Source: Isotricha intestinalis
Lineage: Eukaryota > Ciliophora > Litostomatea > Vestibuliferida > Isotrichidae
Reading direction: 5' to 3'
DNA length: 57,194 bases
NCBI GenBank assembly: GCA_023807065.1
Contig: JAJJLU010003539.1
Coordinates: 1 to 57,194, forward strand
Part shown: positions 19,101-28,700 of the stretch, piece by piece
Position numbering within the stretch: the first letter of the stretch is position 1
Layout: each line of letters begins with the position of its first letter
The notes under the pieces: generated by a model
Database searches by the model: none
The model's input: only the letters and a program-made list of their open reading frames with translations
Told to the model about the DNA's origin: nothing
Position numbers and translations under genes: made by a program

Positions 19101-19189
19101 TTATTTTATTTTTTTTTTAAACTTATGAATTTTATTTATATTTATTATTTTTATAAATATTATTTTTTATTATTTTATTTATTTAAAAA

Positions 19190-21538
19190 TTATTTTCTTC
19201 TTCTACTTATTTTTCTTTTTATAAATGTTTGAGATTTACTATTTAAATTTATTCTATGCTTTAATTGCTGTTCTCTTAATTTTCTTTTAGAGAAATTTTT
19301 ATTTTTTTTCTGTAATTCTTTGAATTTTTTCTTTTTTTCTTTTAATACTTGTTCAATACTTTTCATATCATTTTTTTTTCCTTTTAAATTATTTTTTTTC
19401 TCAATTAATCTATCTTGAGCACTTTTAACATTATATTCTTTTTCAACTTCACCTATTTTTTGAATTGACATTTTAGTTTTTCTTTTCCAATTTTTATAAG
19501 GATGATAATTATCATTTTTTTTAATAAATTTCCCACTTTCATTTTTAATTTTTCTTCCAAATTTATCAAATTTTTCAGTAACAAAAGTTTTTTTTTTTTC
19601 ATTCCAAACTGTTTTTTTTATTTTTTCCATAGTATCATCAGTATTAATATTTAAAGTTAATTCATCTAATTTTATTGGTTTTTCAGTTCCCCAAAGTGAT
19701 TTAGAATTTTTGTCTTGTGTATCACTCATATATTCATTTAAATTTTTAAAATTTTTTATTTTTGATCTTTTTATTTTTTTATTTAATAATTTTAATTCTG
19801 GTTTTTCTTCTTCTTCATCATCATTTATTATATTTACATCTTCATAATTTTTTTCTTCTTCTTCTATATTTCTTTTCATTAATATTTTTTCCTTTTCTTT
19901 TTCCATTTCTTTTCTTTTTTTAAATAAATCTACTTTTTTTTTAAATTCTTCCATAATATTTTCATTAACAGAAGTTTCTCTAACTCTATGAAAATAACTT
20001 TCTTTTGGATGATAATTATTTAATTTTTTCAAAAATTGCATTTTTTCTTCATCATAATAATTTCCTTTGAAAAAAGGATGGAATTTCATTTCAATATCAT
20101 TTAAAAATTTTTTAGTTTCTTGAACTCCAAATTTGCTTGGTTTTTGCATGAAAGAAATCCCTTTTTTTTCTGCTCTTTTCATAGAAATTTCCAATTCATC
20201 AATATCTAATTTAGAATTGAATAAATAATCAATTTTAGAATCTTTAATTTCTTGAATAACTTTTTCAGGAATAGACCCATAACTAATAATATTAAAATCA
20301 TTAATATTATCTTCCTCAATATTATTATTATCATTATTTTCATTAATAATTAATTTTTTCCCCAAAGCATATTTTATATCAAAAAAATAAGGTAATTCAT
20401 AAGAAGAAATTAAATTGAAATTTTTTCCTATTCTTCCTACTCTTGCTGTTCTTCCAACTCTATGAATAAATAAATTTTCAGAATCTGGAAAATCGAAATT
20501 TATAACATTATCTAAAAATGGTATATCTATTCCTCTTGATGCTACATCTGTTACTATTAATAATTTTATTCTTCCTTTTTTGAAATCTTCCATATTCTTA
20601 TTTCTTAAATTTTGCTCCATTGAACCATATATTATTATTGAATTTATTTCCCAAAATTTTAATATTTCTTGTATGTAATCACAATGAAATTTTGTCATTA
20701 CAAAAATTATTGTTAATTCTTTATTTATATCTATTATATTTTTTTTAAATAATGATACTAAAGCATATATTTTTTCCTCCTTTCTAGTATAAATTAAATG
20801 TATTTTTAATTTTTCAGGAACTTTATTTTCTTCATCAATATTAATAATTTTATATTCTTTGACAATACCACTTTTTAAGAAAATTTTTAACTGTTCTTGA
20901 ATAGTAGCAGAAAGTAAAATAATTTGTTTATTACTAGGACAATTTCTTAAAATACTTTTCAATTGTTCTCCAAAATTTAATTCCATCATTTTATCACATT
21001 CATCAATAACAATAATTTCAATTTTTTTTAATTGTAAACTTCCTTCATCAATATGATGTAGAATTCTTCCAGGAGTAGCAATAATAATATCAGGATTCAT
21101 AGCTAATTTTTCAAATTGATCATCAAAATTTTTTCCACCTGAAATTAAGCAATATTTTAAATCTGTAAATTTACCTAATTTTCTTAAAAACATTCCAGTT
21201 TGATAAGCTAAATCTCTTACTGGAGATAATATTAAACATCTTGTTCCAAAAATTTTAGAATGAGTTTTTAATTTTTGTAATATTGGTAAAAGAAAAGATG
21301 CTGTTTTTCCACTTCCTGTTCTAGAATGAGCTATTATATTAAATCCTGATAATATTTCTGGAATTACTTTTTTTTGAATTGGAGTTGGATTTTTATAGCC
21401 TATATTTTTTATTCCATCTATTATTTCTTGTGAAAAATGAAACATGTTAAATCCTTTTCTCTTCTTTTTTGATTTTTCTTCTTTTTCATTTTCTATCTTT
21501 TCATATTCTGAAATATTTAATTCTTTTTTTTCTTCCAT
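19190..21538 (-). CDS. DDX54: DEAD-box RNA helicase DBP10/DDX54
   Basis: The 782-residue nucleolar-type helicase has the core at residues 25-400: Q-motif region NPTPIQKK, motif I SRTGSGKT, Ia SPVRDLA, TPGR, motif II DECD (alanine replaced by cysteine), SAT, and in the second domain TDVASRGIDIP and HRVGRTARVGR. The C-terminal half is diagnostic: after the core comes FGVQETKKFLNDIEMKFHPFF, then about residue 660 KKTVWNEKKKTFV...ESGKFIKK...YKNWKRKTKMSI, matching the DBP10CT region, and a very basic end. DBP10/DDX54 works in 60S ribosomal subunit assembly. It is unlike the second helicase at 23082. It starts head-to-head with the kinase gene across 159 bases. Confidence 0.88.
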   Translation of the reverse strand: MEEKKELNISEYEKIENEKEEKSKKKRKGFNMFHFSQEIIDGIKNIGYKNPTPIQKKVIPEILSGFNIIAHSRTGSGKTASFLLPILQKLKTHSKIFGTRCLILSPVRDLAYQTGMFLRKLGKFTDLKYCLISGGKNFDDQFEKLAMNPDIIIATPGRILHHIDEGSLQLKKIEIIVIDECDKMMELNFGEQLKSILRNCPSNKQIILLSATIQEQLKIFLKSGIVKEYKIINIDEENKVPEKLKIHLIYTRKEEKIYALVSLFKKNIIDINKELTIIFVMTKFHCDYIQEILKFWEINSIIIYGSMEQNLRNKNMEDFKKGRIKLLIVTDVASRGIDIPFLDNVINFDFPDSENLFIHRVGRTARVGRIGKNFNLISSYELPYFFDIKYALGKKLIINENNDNNNIEEDNINDFNIISYGSIPEKVIQEIKDSKIDYLFNSKLDIDELEISMKRAEKKGISFMQKPSKFGVQETKKFLNDIEMKFHPFFKGNYYDEEKMQFLKKLNNYHPKESYFHRVRETSVNENIMEEFKKKVDLFKKRKEMEKEKEKILMKRNIEEEEKNYEDVNIINDDEEEEKPELKLLNKKIKRSKIKNFKNLNEYMSDTQDKNSKSLWGTEKPIKLDELTLNINTDDTMEKIKKTVWNEKKKTFVTEKFDKFGRKIKNESGKFIKKNDNYHPYKNWKRKTKMSIQKIGEVEKEYNVKSAQDRLIEKKNNLKGKKNDMKSIEQVLKEKKKKFKELQKKNKNFSKRKLREQQLKHRINLNSKSQTFIKRKISRRRK

Positions 21539-21697
21539 TTTTTTTTTTTTTGGAGAAATGATAAAGTTTTTTAAATTGTTTTATTATAAAAATAATAATA
21601 TATTTTTAAAAAAGTTCCTATTATTAAAATGATATAGTTAATTTGTTATAAAATCATTATATAAAAAATAAATAATAAATTAAAAATATAGAATTTA

Positions 21698-22816
21698 ATG
21701 TTTAAAGAGGACCAAAAAAATTTGGCATTATCAGCAAACAAAAAGCTTCCTCAAATAAGAAATTTTCAATTATTAAAAAAAATCGGAGAAGGTTCATATG
21801 GAAAAATTTATTTGTCAGAAGATTTAAAAACTTCATCTTTAGTGACTTTAAAAATAATTGATAAAACTTTTTTAGAATTATTAGGAAAAACTGAAGAAGC
21901 TTTTATTGAACAATTTATGTTAATTCATTTAAAACATAAAAATATTATTAATTTACATTCTTGTTTTCAAACAAAACAAAAATTAATTTTTGTAATTGAA
22001 TATTTTAAAAACGGAAATTTTGAAAATTATTTAAAACAAATTCAAAATAAAAATGGGATTCTTTCATATGAAACAAGTAAATTTTATTTAGCAGAAATTT
22101 TAAATATTTTATTATATTTCCAAAAGAATAAAATAGCTCATTTAGATTTAAAACCAGGAAATTTTTTATTAGATGAAAGACTTCACTTAAAATTAATAGA
22201 TTTTGCAACATGCAAAATAATAGGTAAAGAATATGATTTAAAAACTAAAAAATTTATTAAACAAAATAATATTATTATTGATAATTATTTAGGAACTGCA
22301 GAATATGTTTCTCCTGAAATTTTAAATAAAAATGTTATTAATTTTAAAAGTTGTGATATTTGGTCTTTTGGAATTATTATGTATGAATTATTTCATGGTT
22401 ATACTCCTTTTAAAGGAAAAAATGAAAAAGAAACCATTCAAAATATTAAAAATGGTAATTTTAAAATTGATGAAAAATTACCTTTTGAAGTTAAAGATCT
22501 TATTAATAAATTATTAAATTATAATCAAGAAGAAAGATTAGGTGTTAATGATATTAAAGATATTATGAAACATAAATTTTTTGAGGGAATTAATTTTGAG
22601 AATTTATTTGAAGAAAAAGTTCCTGAAAATTTAAAAAAATGTTCTTCCGATTCTTTATTTGTTCAAAGAAAAATCAGTTTTATGGAAGAATTATATTCTA
22701 CTGATGAATCTGATTTTGATAATCATTCAGTTAATTTTTCATGTGGAAATGATTTCTGTGTTGTTAAATATGAGGATAATAATATTGAATTCTATGACAA
22801 TTATTTTGTACTTTAA
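21698..22816 (+). CDS. PDK1-like AGC protein kinase
   Basis: The 372-residue protein has a kinase domain at about 24-300. It has GEGSYGKI (ATP loop), VTLKII (beta-3 lysine), FYLAEI, H148-L149-D150 in place of HRD, K-P-G-N, D168-F169-A170 in place of DFG, and an activation segment ending NYLGTAEYVSPEIL. The last, with FATCK and a closing HKFFEGINFENLFEEKVPENL, mirrors PDK1 (SFVGTAQYVSPELL, FGTAK, HPFFESVTWENLHQQTPPKL). PDK1 phosphorylates activation loops of AGC kinases. Catalytic lysine and both aspartates are present, so activity is expected despite the HLD and DFA changes. No PH domain follows; the tail is short and acidic. It may be lipid-independent, as proposed for some protist PDK1 forms. 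Confidence 0.72.
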   Translation: MFKEDQKNLALSANKKLPQIRNFQLLKKIGEGSYGKIYLSEDLKTSSLVTLKIIDKTFLELLGKTEEAFIEQFMLIHLKHKNIINLHSCFQTKQKLIFVIEYFKNGNFENYLKQIQNKNGILSYETSKFYLAEILNILLYFQKNKIAHLDLKPGNFLLDERLHLKLIDFATCKIIGKEYDLKTKKFIKQNNIIIDNYLGTAEYVSPEILNKNVINFKSCDIWSFGIIMYELFHGYTPFKGKNEKETIQNIKNGNFKIDEKLPFEVKDLINKLLNYNQEERLGVNDIKDIMKHKFFEGINFENLFEEKVPENLKKCSSDSLFVQRKISFMEELYSTDESDFDNHSVNFSCGNDFCVVKYEDNNIEFYDNYFVL

Positions 22817-23081
22817 AAAAAAGGTTATATATATATTATACAGGAATTTATCTTTATAGTATTGTATATAAAAAAATTAAAAAGGTAAAACTTTGTAAAT
22901 GATTTTATGGGTAAATGATTGTAAAAAAACTAAATTTTCTTTTAGTTTTCTCTTTTTTCCCATAATAATGATATAAATTTAAGAGTATAATTATAATATT
23001 TTATAGTATAAATATTTTACTATATATAAAATATTGGAATAATATAAATTCATCAAAAAAAAATAAAAAAAATTTTTTAAT

Positions 23082-24506
23082 TTAAAATTGTTTCATAAAT
23101 TGAGGAATTTTTTGATTGGTTTTAATTAAGACATTATATAAATCTTTAAATAAATTAGAATCATAAGACATAACAAGAGAAAAAGCTTTTCCTTCTTTTC
23201 CACATCTTCCAGTTCTTCCAATTCGATGAACATAACTATCAATATTAGAAGGTAAATCAAAATTAATAACATAATCGACTTCAGGAATATCAAGTCCTCT
23301 ACTTGCAACATCAGTAGCAATTAATAACATTAATTTTCCTTTTTTAAAATCATTCAAAACTCTTTTTCTTTCCTCCATTTTTTTATCTCCATGAATATCA
23401 TCTACATTATAATTTTTGCTGTCTAAATATTTTTTCAATGAACTTGTATCTCTTTTTGTATTTACAAAAACTAATGTTTTTCCATTTATTATTTGTAATA
23501 TTTTATGTAAAGTCATTAATTTATCATTAATATTTCCACTTTTAATATAAAAAAATCTTTGTTCTACATTTCCATTTGCAATCTCATTTTCACCTAAATA
23601 ATTTCCAGTGGTAACATAGAAATAGTCTTTTTTAAGGAAAGTTTGAATAATTCTTAAAACACTTTTTGGAAAAGTAGCAGAAAACATAAGTGTTTGTCTA
23701 GAATCATTTAAATTGAAATCATCAACAATACTTCTCATATCAGGTTCAAATCCCATATCCATCATTCTATCAGCTTCATCAAAAATTAAATATTTACAAT
23801 ATTCTAATGAAATATATTTTTTATTTAAAAAATCAATTAATCTTCCTGGAGTTCCAATTAAAATATCACATCCTTCTCTTAAATCTGCTATTTGATTATT
23901 AAAACTTTCTCCTCCATATACACAAACTGGTATTATTCCTGTTTTATATAATAATTTTAAAGCTTCATTATATATTTGAATTGCTAATTCTCTTGTTGGC
24001 AATATTATTAAAAGAAGAGGAAATGAAATTCTTGTTTTGAAAGGATTTTCATTTATTTCTTCTTGTGTTAATAAAAGAGATGCTATTGGTATTAAATATG
24101 ATAATGTCTTTCCACTTCCTGTTTGAGCACATCCTACTAAATCCATCTTTTGAAGTATTATTGGAATTGATAATTTTTGAATTGGAGTCATTTCAGTGAA
24201 GGAGAGAATTGATAAATTTTTTTGAATTATATTTGGAATTTCTGCTATTTCTTTAAATTCTTTACTAAATGATGATGTATTTATCTCTTCGTCATAAGAA
24301 TCAAATAGTTTTAGTTTTGAATTTATTGCATTTAAAGATTCTAAATCTGAGTTTTTACTTTGTTTTAAAGTTATTAAATGCTCTTCTATTAATTTTTCTG
24401 TTTTTTTTTCAATATAAGTTATCACTTTTTTTCTATTTATATATCTATTATAAAAAATATCTATATTTTTTATCATTTCTCCTTTAACATTATTATAACT
24501 ATACAT
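23082..24506 (-). CDS. DDX3/DED1/Vasa-type DEAD-box RNA helicase
   Basis: The 474-residue protein is mostly helicase core. It carries EMTPIQKLSIP (Q motif), AQTGSGKT, PTRELA, GTPGRL, DEAD, SAT, LVFVNTKRD, ATDVASRGLDIP and HRIGRTGRCG. The core SRQTLMFSATFP, the NGNVEQRFFYI linker and the end NQKIPQFM place it in the DED1/DDX3/Vasa branch. Its N-terminus is short, without the RGG repeats of many Vasa proteins, and there is no C-terminal tail. DDX3/DED1 drives translation initiation; Vasa supports piRNA pathways. Both roles are open. It lies 167 bases downstream of the Piwi gene on the same strand, so transcripts could be coordinated, though eukaryotic adjacency is weak evidence. Confidence 0.88.
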   Translation of the reverse strand: MYSYNNVKGEMIKNIDIFYNRYINRKKVITYIEKKTEKLIEEHLITLKQSKNSDLESLNAINSKLKLFDSYDEEINTSSFSKEFKEIAEIPNIIQKNLSILSFTEMTPIQKLSIPIILQKMDLVGCAQTGSGKTLSYLIPIASLLLTQEEINENPFKTRISFPLLLIILPTRELAIQIYNEALKLLYKTGIIPVCVYGGESFNNQIADLREGCDILIGTPGRLIDFLNKKYISLEYCKYLIFDEADRMMDMGFEPDMRSIVDDFNLNDSRQTLMFSATFPKSVLRIIQTFLKKDYFYVTTGNYLGENEIANGNVEQRFFYIKSGNINDKLMTLHKILQIINGKTLVFVNTKRDTSSLKKYLDSKNYNVDDIHGDKKMEERKRVLNDFKKGKLMLLIATDVASRGLDIPEVDYVINFDLPSNIDSYVHRIGRTGRCGKEGKAFSLVMSYDSNLFKDLYNVLIKTNQKIPQFMKQF

Positions 24507-24673
24507 TGTTATATATTTATTCCAAATAGATAGAAATATTTATTTATTTAAAAAAATATAAAGTAATAAAATATTTAAACTAATATACAAATAACGTATA
24601 TTATCACTCCCAAAAAAGAAATATAAAAAAATTAAAAATTTTAAATATTAAAAAAATTAATTATTTCTTTAGT

Positions 24674-27157
24674 TTAAATATAATAAGGAGAATCCATGAG
24701 ATTTTCAGAAACTTTGTCTAATTTAACTTTAGCATAAAATTGACTACAAACTTCAGCAAATTTCAAAGCAGCAGGTTCTCTAATAGGACCACTCCAATTC
24801 CAATAATAGAAAGTTTGATTATAAGTAACACTTTCCATAATTTCAAGAGGCATTCCAGTAGTATCATAAATGCAATGGAAATGAACTGGTGTGGCAGTAC
24901 CTTGATTAACATATTGTGGTTGAAGATAAAATTCAAAATAATTTGGAGTTGTTACATCTGTATCAACTACTGTACCACTTGGTGGATTTGCTACATTTTT
25001 TCCTTCTTCTGCTTGAAAGAATTTAAGATCTGTTTTTTTATTCACTGCTATCACTGCTATTTTAGGCTTTAAATTTTCATTATATCCTCCATTGTTTTTA
25101 TCGCCTGAAAAAAATGCTTTAAAAACAGGTAATTCTTCATAATATATTTTTTGAATTTGCTTTTCATTTCCTCCTTGTCTATATATTACTACATATTCTG
25201 GAAATCTTGAATGTTTTTGGTGAAAGAAATCTAATGCATTCTTTAAAAGAGAATCTAATGTTGTTTGAAGTACTGTTAAATCCATTGAACTTTCTTTATT
25301 TTGAGTATAAAAATTACATAAATCTGCTCCATATGATGATGTCATTACAAATTTAATTTTATTTTTTCCAGCTCTTGATGAATTAATTCCAATTACCATT
25401 GTTGGATTTTTTCTGAATTTATCATTTATATTAATATGATATAATTCCCCTCCTACTTTCACATTCATTTGACTTAAAACATTAGAAAAATATGAAAGAT
25501 TAGTACTTTTATCAACATTCATTACTTGTGAAGGAATACCAACGTTTTCATATAAATATTTTTTAATAGCCGGATAAAAACTTGAAGTACGTTTATTTAA
25601 ACAAATTAAAACAATTTTTTTTCCACTATTTAAATCAATAGTTTTTAAACCATCTACAAATTGACCTGCATTTCTAACATCAAAATGTTTAATTTCAGGT
25701 TTTTCGATGTTCACTCCTAAATTTTTAGAACATTTAATAAGTGAATCAATACTTTTTTCTGCAGTTCTACTTAATTCTCTTGTTGTAACACATATCCAAG
25801 AATTTTTATTAAAATTAAATGCTTTTTTTAAATGTTGTGTTCTAAATTTACCATTTTGAACATGAACTACTTCATTATGAAATTCTATTTCTGGATCGTT
25901 TAATTTTCTTCCTTTTAAATGTAAAAATCCTTCGAAATTTGTTCCCCATTCATCACAAATTTCTTTTGGTGAAGGTTTTAAAATTGTATCACCTGATTTA
26001 TGATGGACTTCTTTTTTCTGATTATTTGTAAGAAGATTATTAACATCTTTTATTTTATTTAATTTTTCTTGAGGTGTTAATTTCTTTGCCATTCTTCTTC
26101 TTGTATCACCTCCACTTTCTAAAGTCTCTTCATCCATTCCACATAAATAAACTAATTCTGGAATTAAATATCTTGCATTTTCAGCTTTATTTTCTGTATT
26201 AAAAGCTCCTCTTACCATTTCTTTTAAAAGAGGTTGATTTCTATCTTTTATTTCAATTTTATATTGTTGCTTATAATAATTATATAAACTAATATTAATA
26301 ATTGTACCATCTTGTTGTTTCATTGGAATTTCAGTGTTATCTACATTCTTATCTAATAATACATCTCCAATTTTATATACACGATATGTACCATATTGTG
26401 CTAATACACTTCTTCCTTCAAAATAATCTTTTGCTGCTATCAGAAAATTACCATTTGGAGTATTTTTTTTTATTTCTTTTAATTTATCTAATGCACTTTT
26501 TCCACTAATAAATTTATTTCTATCATTAATTCTCAGATATAAACCAGCTTCAGTTATTACTGCAGCTGTACCATAACCATGTAATTTATATACTCCTCCA
26601 TGTAATGATTCTCTCTTTGAAAAATCAAAATATGATCTATCATCAAATCTCAAAAAATTTTTATTTGAACTTAAAATAGATTTAATTAAAATTTCAATAA
26701 ATGATTTAACTCTGATATCATTTTCTTTAAAGCTATTAACTTTAGTTAAATCGAGAATATTATTAGTTTTTGCTATTTCAACAGTATATTCTTGATCATC
26801 TAATTTACAAGTTAAAGTATTAACTTGATCTTCATTTTCATTAATACTACTAAATATTGAGAAACCACTTGAAATATATGGTTGATATAATCCTTTTAAT
26901 TCTTTTGAAAGTTGCCTTAGAATTCTTCTAACTAAAGGATAATTATCTTCTGCTATTTCTGGTGTAATTTTTACTGAAAATTGTTGAGCGTGTTTTTTTG
27001 AAGGATTAAATTTCATTTTTAATAAATTACAAACAAGGTTTATTTGTTTTTCTTTATGTGGATCTCTAAATGATAGATTTAATTGTGGTTTACTCGCATA
27101 TATTGGTTTTGCTTTAATTGTTTTCACTTCTACTGGTTTCTCTGTATTTCCTTCCAT
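24674..27157 (-). CDS. Piwi-clade Argonaute protein lacking slicer residues
   Basis: The 827-residue protein has an N domain, a PAZ domain (about 285-360, with YYKQQYKIEIKDRNQPLL and YLIPELVYLCG), a MID domain (about 480-585, with GIPSQVMN and LSQMNVKVGGELYHI) and a PIWI domain to the end (TMVIGIN, VIYRQGGN, SGTVVDTDV, ATPVHFHCIYD, YYWNWSGPIREPA). YWNW.G.IR.PA and PSQV are Piwi-type. The D-E-D-H tetrad aligns as N592, V629, Q661, H759, so target cleavage should be lost. In MID, the second 5'-phosphate-contact lysine (ATKIALQ in human PIWI) is asparagine (FSNVLSQ). Guide binding is probably kept; function would be non-cleaving, such as targeting chromatin or recruiting partners. The frame is intact and codon use ordinary. 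Confidence 0.9.
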   Translation of the reverse strand: MEGNTEKPVEVKTIKAKPIYASKPQLNLSFRDPHKEKQINLVCNLLKMKFNPSKKHAQQFSVKITPEIAEDNYPLVRRILRQLSKELKGLYQPYISSGFSIFSSINENEDQVNTLTCKLDDQEYTVEIAKTNNILDLTKVNSFKENDIRVKSFIEILIKSILSSNKNFLRFDDRSYFDFSKRESLHGGVYKLHGYGTAAVITEAGLYLRINDRNKFISGKSALDKLKEIKKNTPNGNFLIAAKDYFEGRSVLAQYGTYRVYKIGDVLLDKNVDNTEIPMKQQDGTIINISLYNYYKQQYKIEIKDRNQPLLKEMVRGAFNTENKAENARYLIPELVYLCGMDEETLESGGDTRRRMAKKLTPQEKLNKIKDVNNLLTNNQKKEVHHKSGDTILKPSPKEICDEWGTNFEGFLHLKGRKLNDPEIEFHNEVVHVQNGKFRTQHLKKAFNFNKNSWICVTTRELSRTAEKSIDSLIKCSKNLGVNIEKPEIKHFDVRNAGQFVDGLKTIDLNSGKKIVLICLNKRTSSFYPAIKKYLYENVGIPSQVMNVDKSTNLSYFSNVLSQMNVKVGGELYHININDKFRKNPTMVIGINSSRAGKNKIKFVMTSSYGADLCNFYTQNKESSMDLTVLQTTLDSLLKNALDFFHQKHSRFPEYVVIYRQGGNEKQIQKIYYEELPVFKAFFSGDKNNGGYNENLKPKIAVIAVNKKTDLKFFQAEEGKNVANPPSGTVVDTDVTTPNYFEFYLQPQYVNQGTATPVHFHCIYDTTGMPLEIMESVTYNQTFYYWNWSGPIREPAALKFAEVCSQFYAKVKLDKVSENLMDSPYYI

Positions 27158-27630
27158 TTGATTTATAAATTATTTTTTCAATCTTCATTCAAGGTTTTAT
27201 ACTTTTTCATCACTATGAAAAAAAATTAATTTAAAATTTAAATTTTCTTTTGATTTTTTTTATTTAATTCTTTAAAGTTTTATTCTTTTATTCATTATTT
27301 TTAAATATTTTTATCATTTTCTCATTATAATGAATGAATTTTGGATTATTTAAAAGCAAAAAGGATTATTTTTTAAAAATAAGGTAAATTTTTATTATGA
27401 TTTTTCTTCTCTTGAAAAATAATTAAATTTGCTATTTTTTTATTTAATTTTTACAAATAAAAAAAAATGTTTTAAATATATTAAAACTTTTATTTATTTA
27501 TATTTAACAATATAAATAAAATCTAATATTAAAATTAATCAAATTAGAAATTATTTCCAACTTCAATTATTTATATTCTAAATACATTATAAAGATGAAA
27601 AAAATATCCTAAATTTTTAACATAAACCTT
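27158..27630. other. intergenic region, 473 bases
   Basis: This A/T-rich stretch lies between the Piwi start and the FHA gene end. It is made of poly-A/T runs and short stops in all frames. It should hold the Piwi promoter. I see no further gene, repeat or RNA signal. Confidence 0.5.
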
Positions 27631-28635
27631 TTACTGTGATTTATTATTTAATTCAAAAAAAAATTGAGTCATTCCACTTTTAATTATCATATTATTAGTA
27701 ATTTCCATTTTATTAATTAATAGCCAAACACCATTAGTTGATTCTTGATATTCATTAGTATTTTCATTAATTAAATTTCCATCATAAACATATAAATCAT
27801 TATTTTTTTCATTATAAAAAAATGTCATTTGAATTCTACTTATTCCAGGTTCTTCTAAAATTTTTAAATCACATTCTTCGCTTCTTCCAACTTTTATTTT
27901 TTTTTTTTCTATTAAATTATATTTATATTTTTTCTTTTTATAATCTATTATAAATTGATTTGGTTTAATATATTCTATATTTAAATATGTAAAATTATTC
28001 AATGAAAAAATTAATTTTGTAGTACTTTCCTTTATTAAATATTTTGGATTTATTTTTAAAAAAATTCCACTTCCTTCTTTATAATCTTTTAAATAAAATT
28101 TATTTTCTGAATATTCAATATCAAATTGATGAGGTTTAATATTTAAATCATAAATTTTATAATTAATTTTTTTATCATAATTTTCTTCTTCTTTTTTTGT
28201 TAAACCTCCAAAAGAAAAAATATGATTATTATTATTTACATTTATATTTTTTTTTTCACTTATAAGAGAATTAGGAGATAATGTTAATTTATCAATTTCA
28301 TTATTTGATTCATTTGATATTGTAATAATTAACTTTTTATTCATTTCAGATGATAAAATTTGAATTTGAGGAATTTCTTTTTTCTGTTTTAAACTTAATG
28401 AATTGATTGGTTTAAAAATTGCATCTGAAAATGTTATTTTTTTTCCATTCATAGAATATTCTGTATTTAAATTAGGTGTATTGTTATTTGTTTTATTATT
28501 TGTTGTTGGTTGTTCATTTTCTAAAAATTTATTTATATCATTTTGGGTGTTATTTATTCTAAAAGATTTATAATCTATTTCTTTATTATTCATATCTATT
28601 ATTCTTTCTTTATTATTTCCTATAATACATCCCAT
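27631..28635 (-). CDS. FHA-domain protein with N-terminal acylation motif
   Basis: I place the start at 28635, giving 334 residues beginning MGCIIGNNK, a dual myristoylation/palmitoylation signal. The longer frame to 28728 would add 31 T-rich-derived residues and overlap the divergent gene at 28701. The N-terminal half is asparagine-rich. The C-terminal half has two forkhead-associated-like units: a degenerate one (FYLKDYKEGSGIFLKI, about 185-200) and a canonical one (about 250-330) with KVGRSEECDLKI, GISRIQMTF and STNGVWLL, holding the GRS, SR and NG phosphothreonine-binding positions. The likely role is recruiting phosphothreonine partners to a membrane. Tandem FHA proteins with acylated starts are common in ciliates, as I recall. 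Confidence 0.8.
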   Translation of the reverse strand: MGCIIGNNKERIIDMNNKEIDYKSFRINNTQNDINKFLENEQPTTNNKTNNNTPNLNTEYSMNGKKITFSDAIFKPINSLSLKQKKEIPQIQILSSEMNKKLIITISNESNNEIDKLTLSPNSLISEKKNINVNNNNHIFSFGGLTKKEEENYDKKINYKIYDLNIKPHQFDIEYSENKFYLKDYKEGSGIFLKINPKYLIKESTTKLIFSLNNFTYLNIEYIKPNQFIIDYKKKKYKYNLIEKKKIKVGRSEECDLKILEEPGISRIQMTFFYNEKNNDLYVYDGNLINENTNEYQESTNGVWLLINKMEITNNMIIKSGMTQFFFELNNKSQ

Positions 28636-28700
28636 AATGATTATTATATAAAATTGAAAAATTGATGATTGAAAATGAATAATATTTTTTTTTATTTTTA

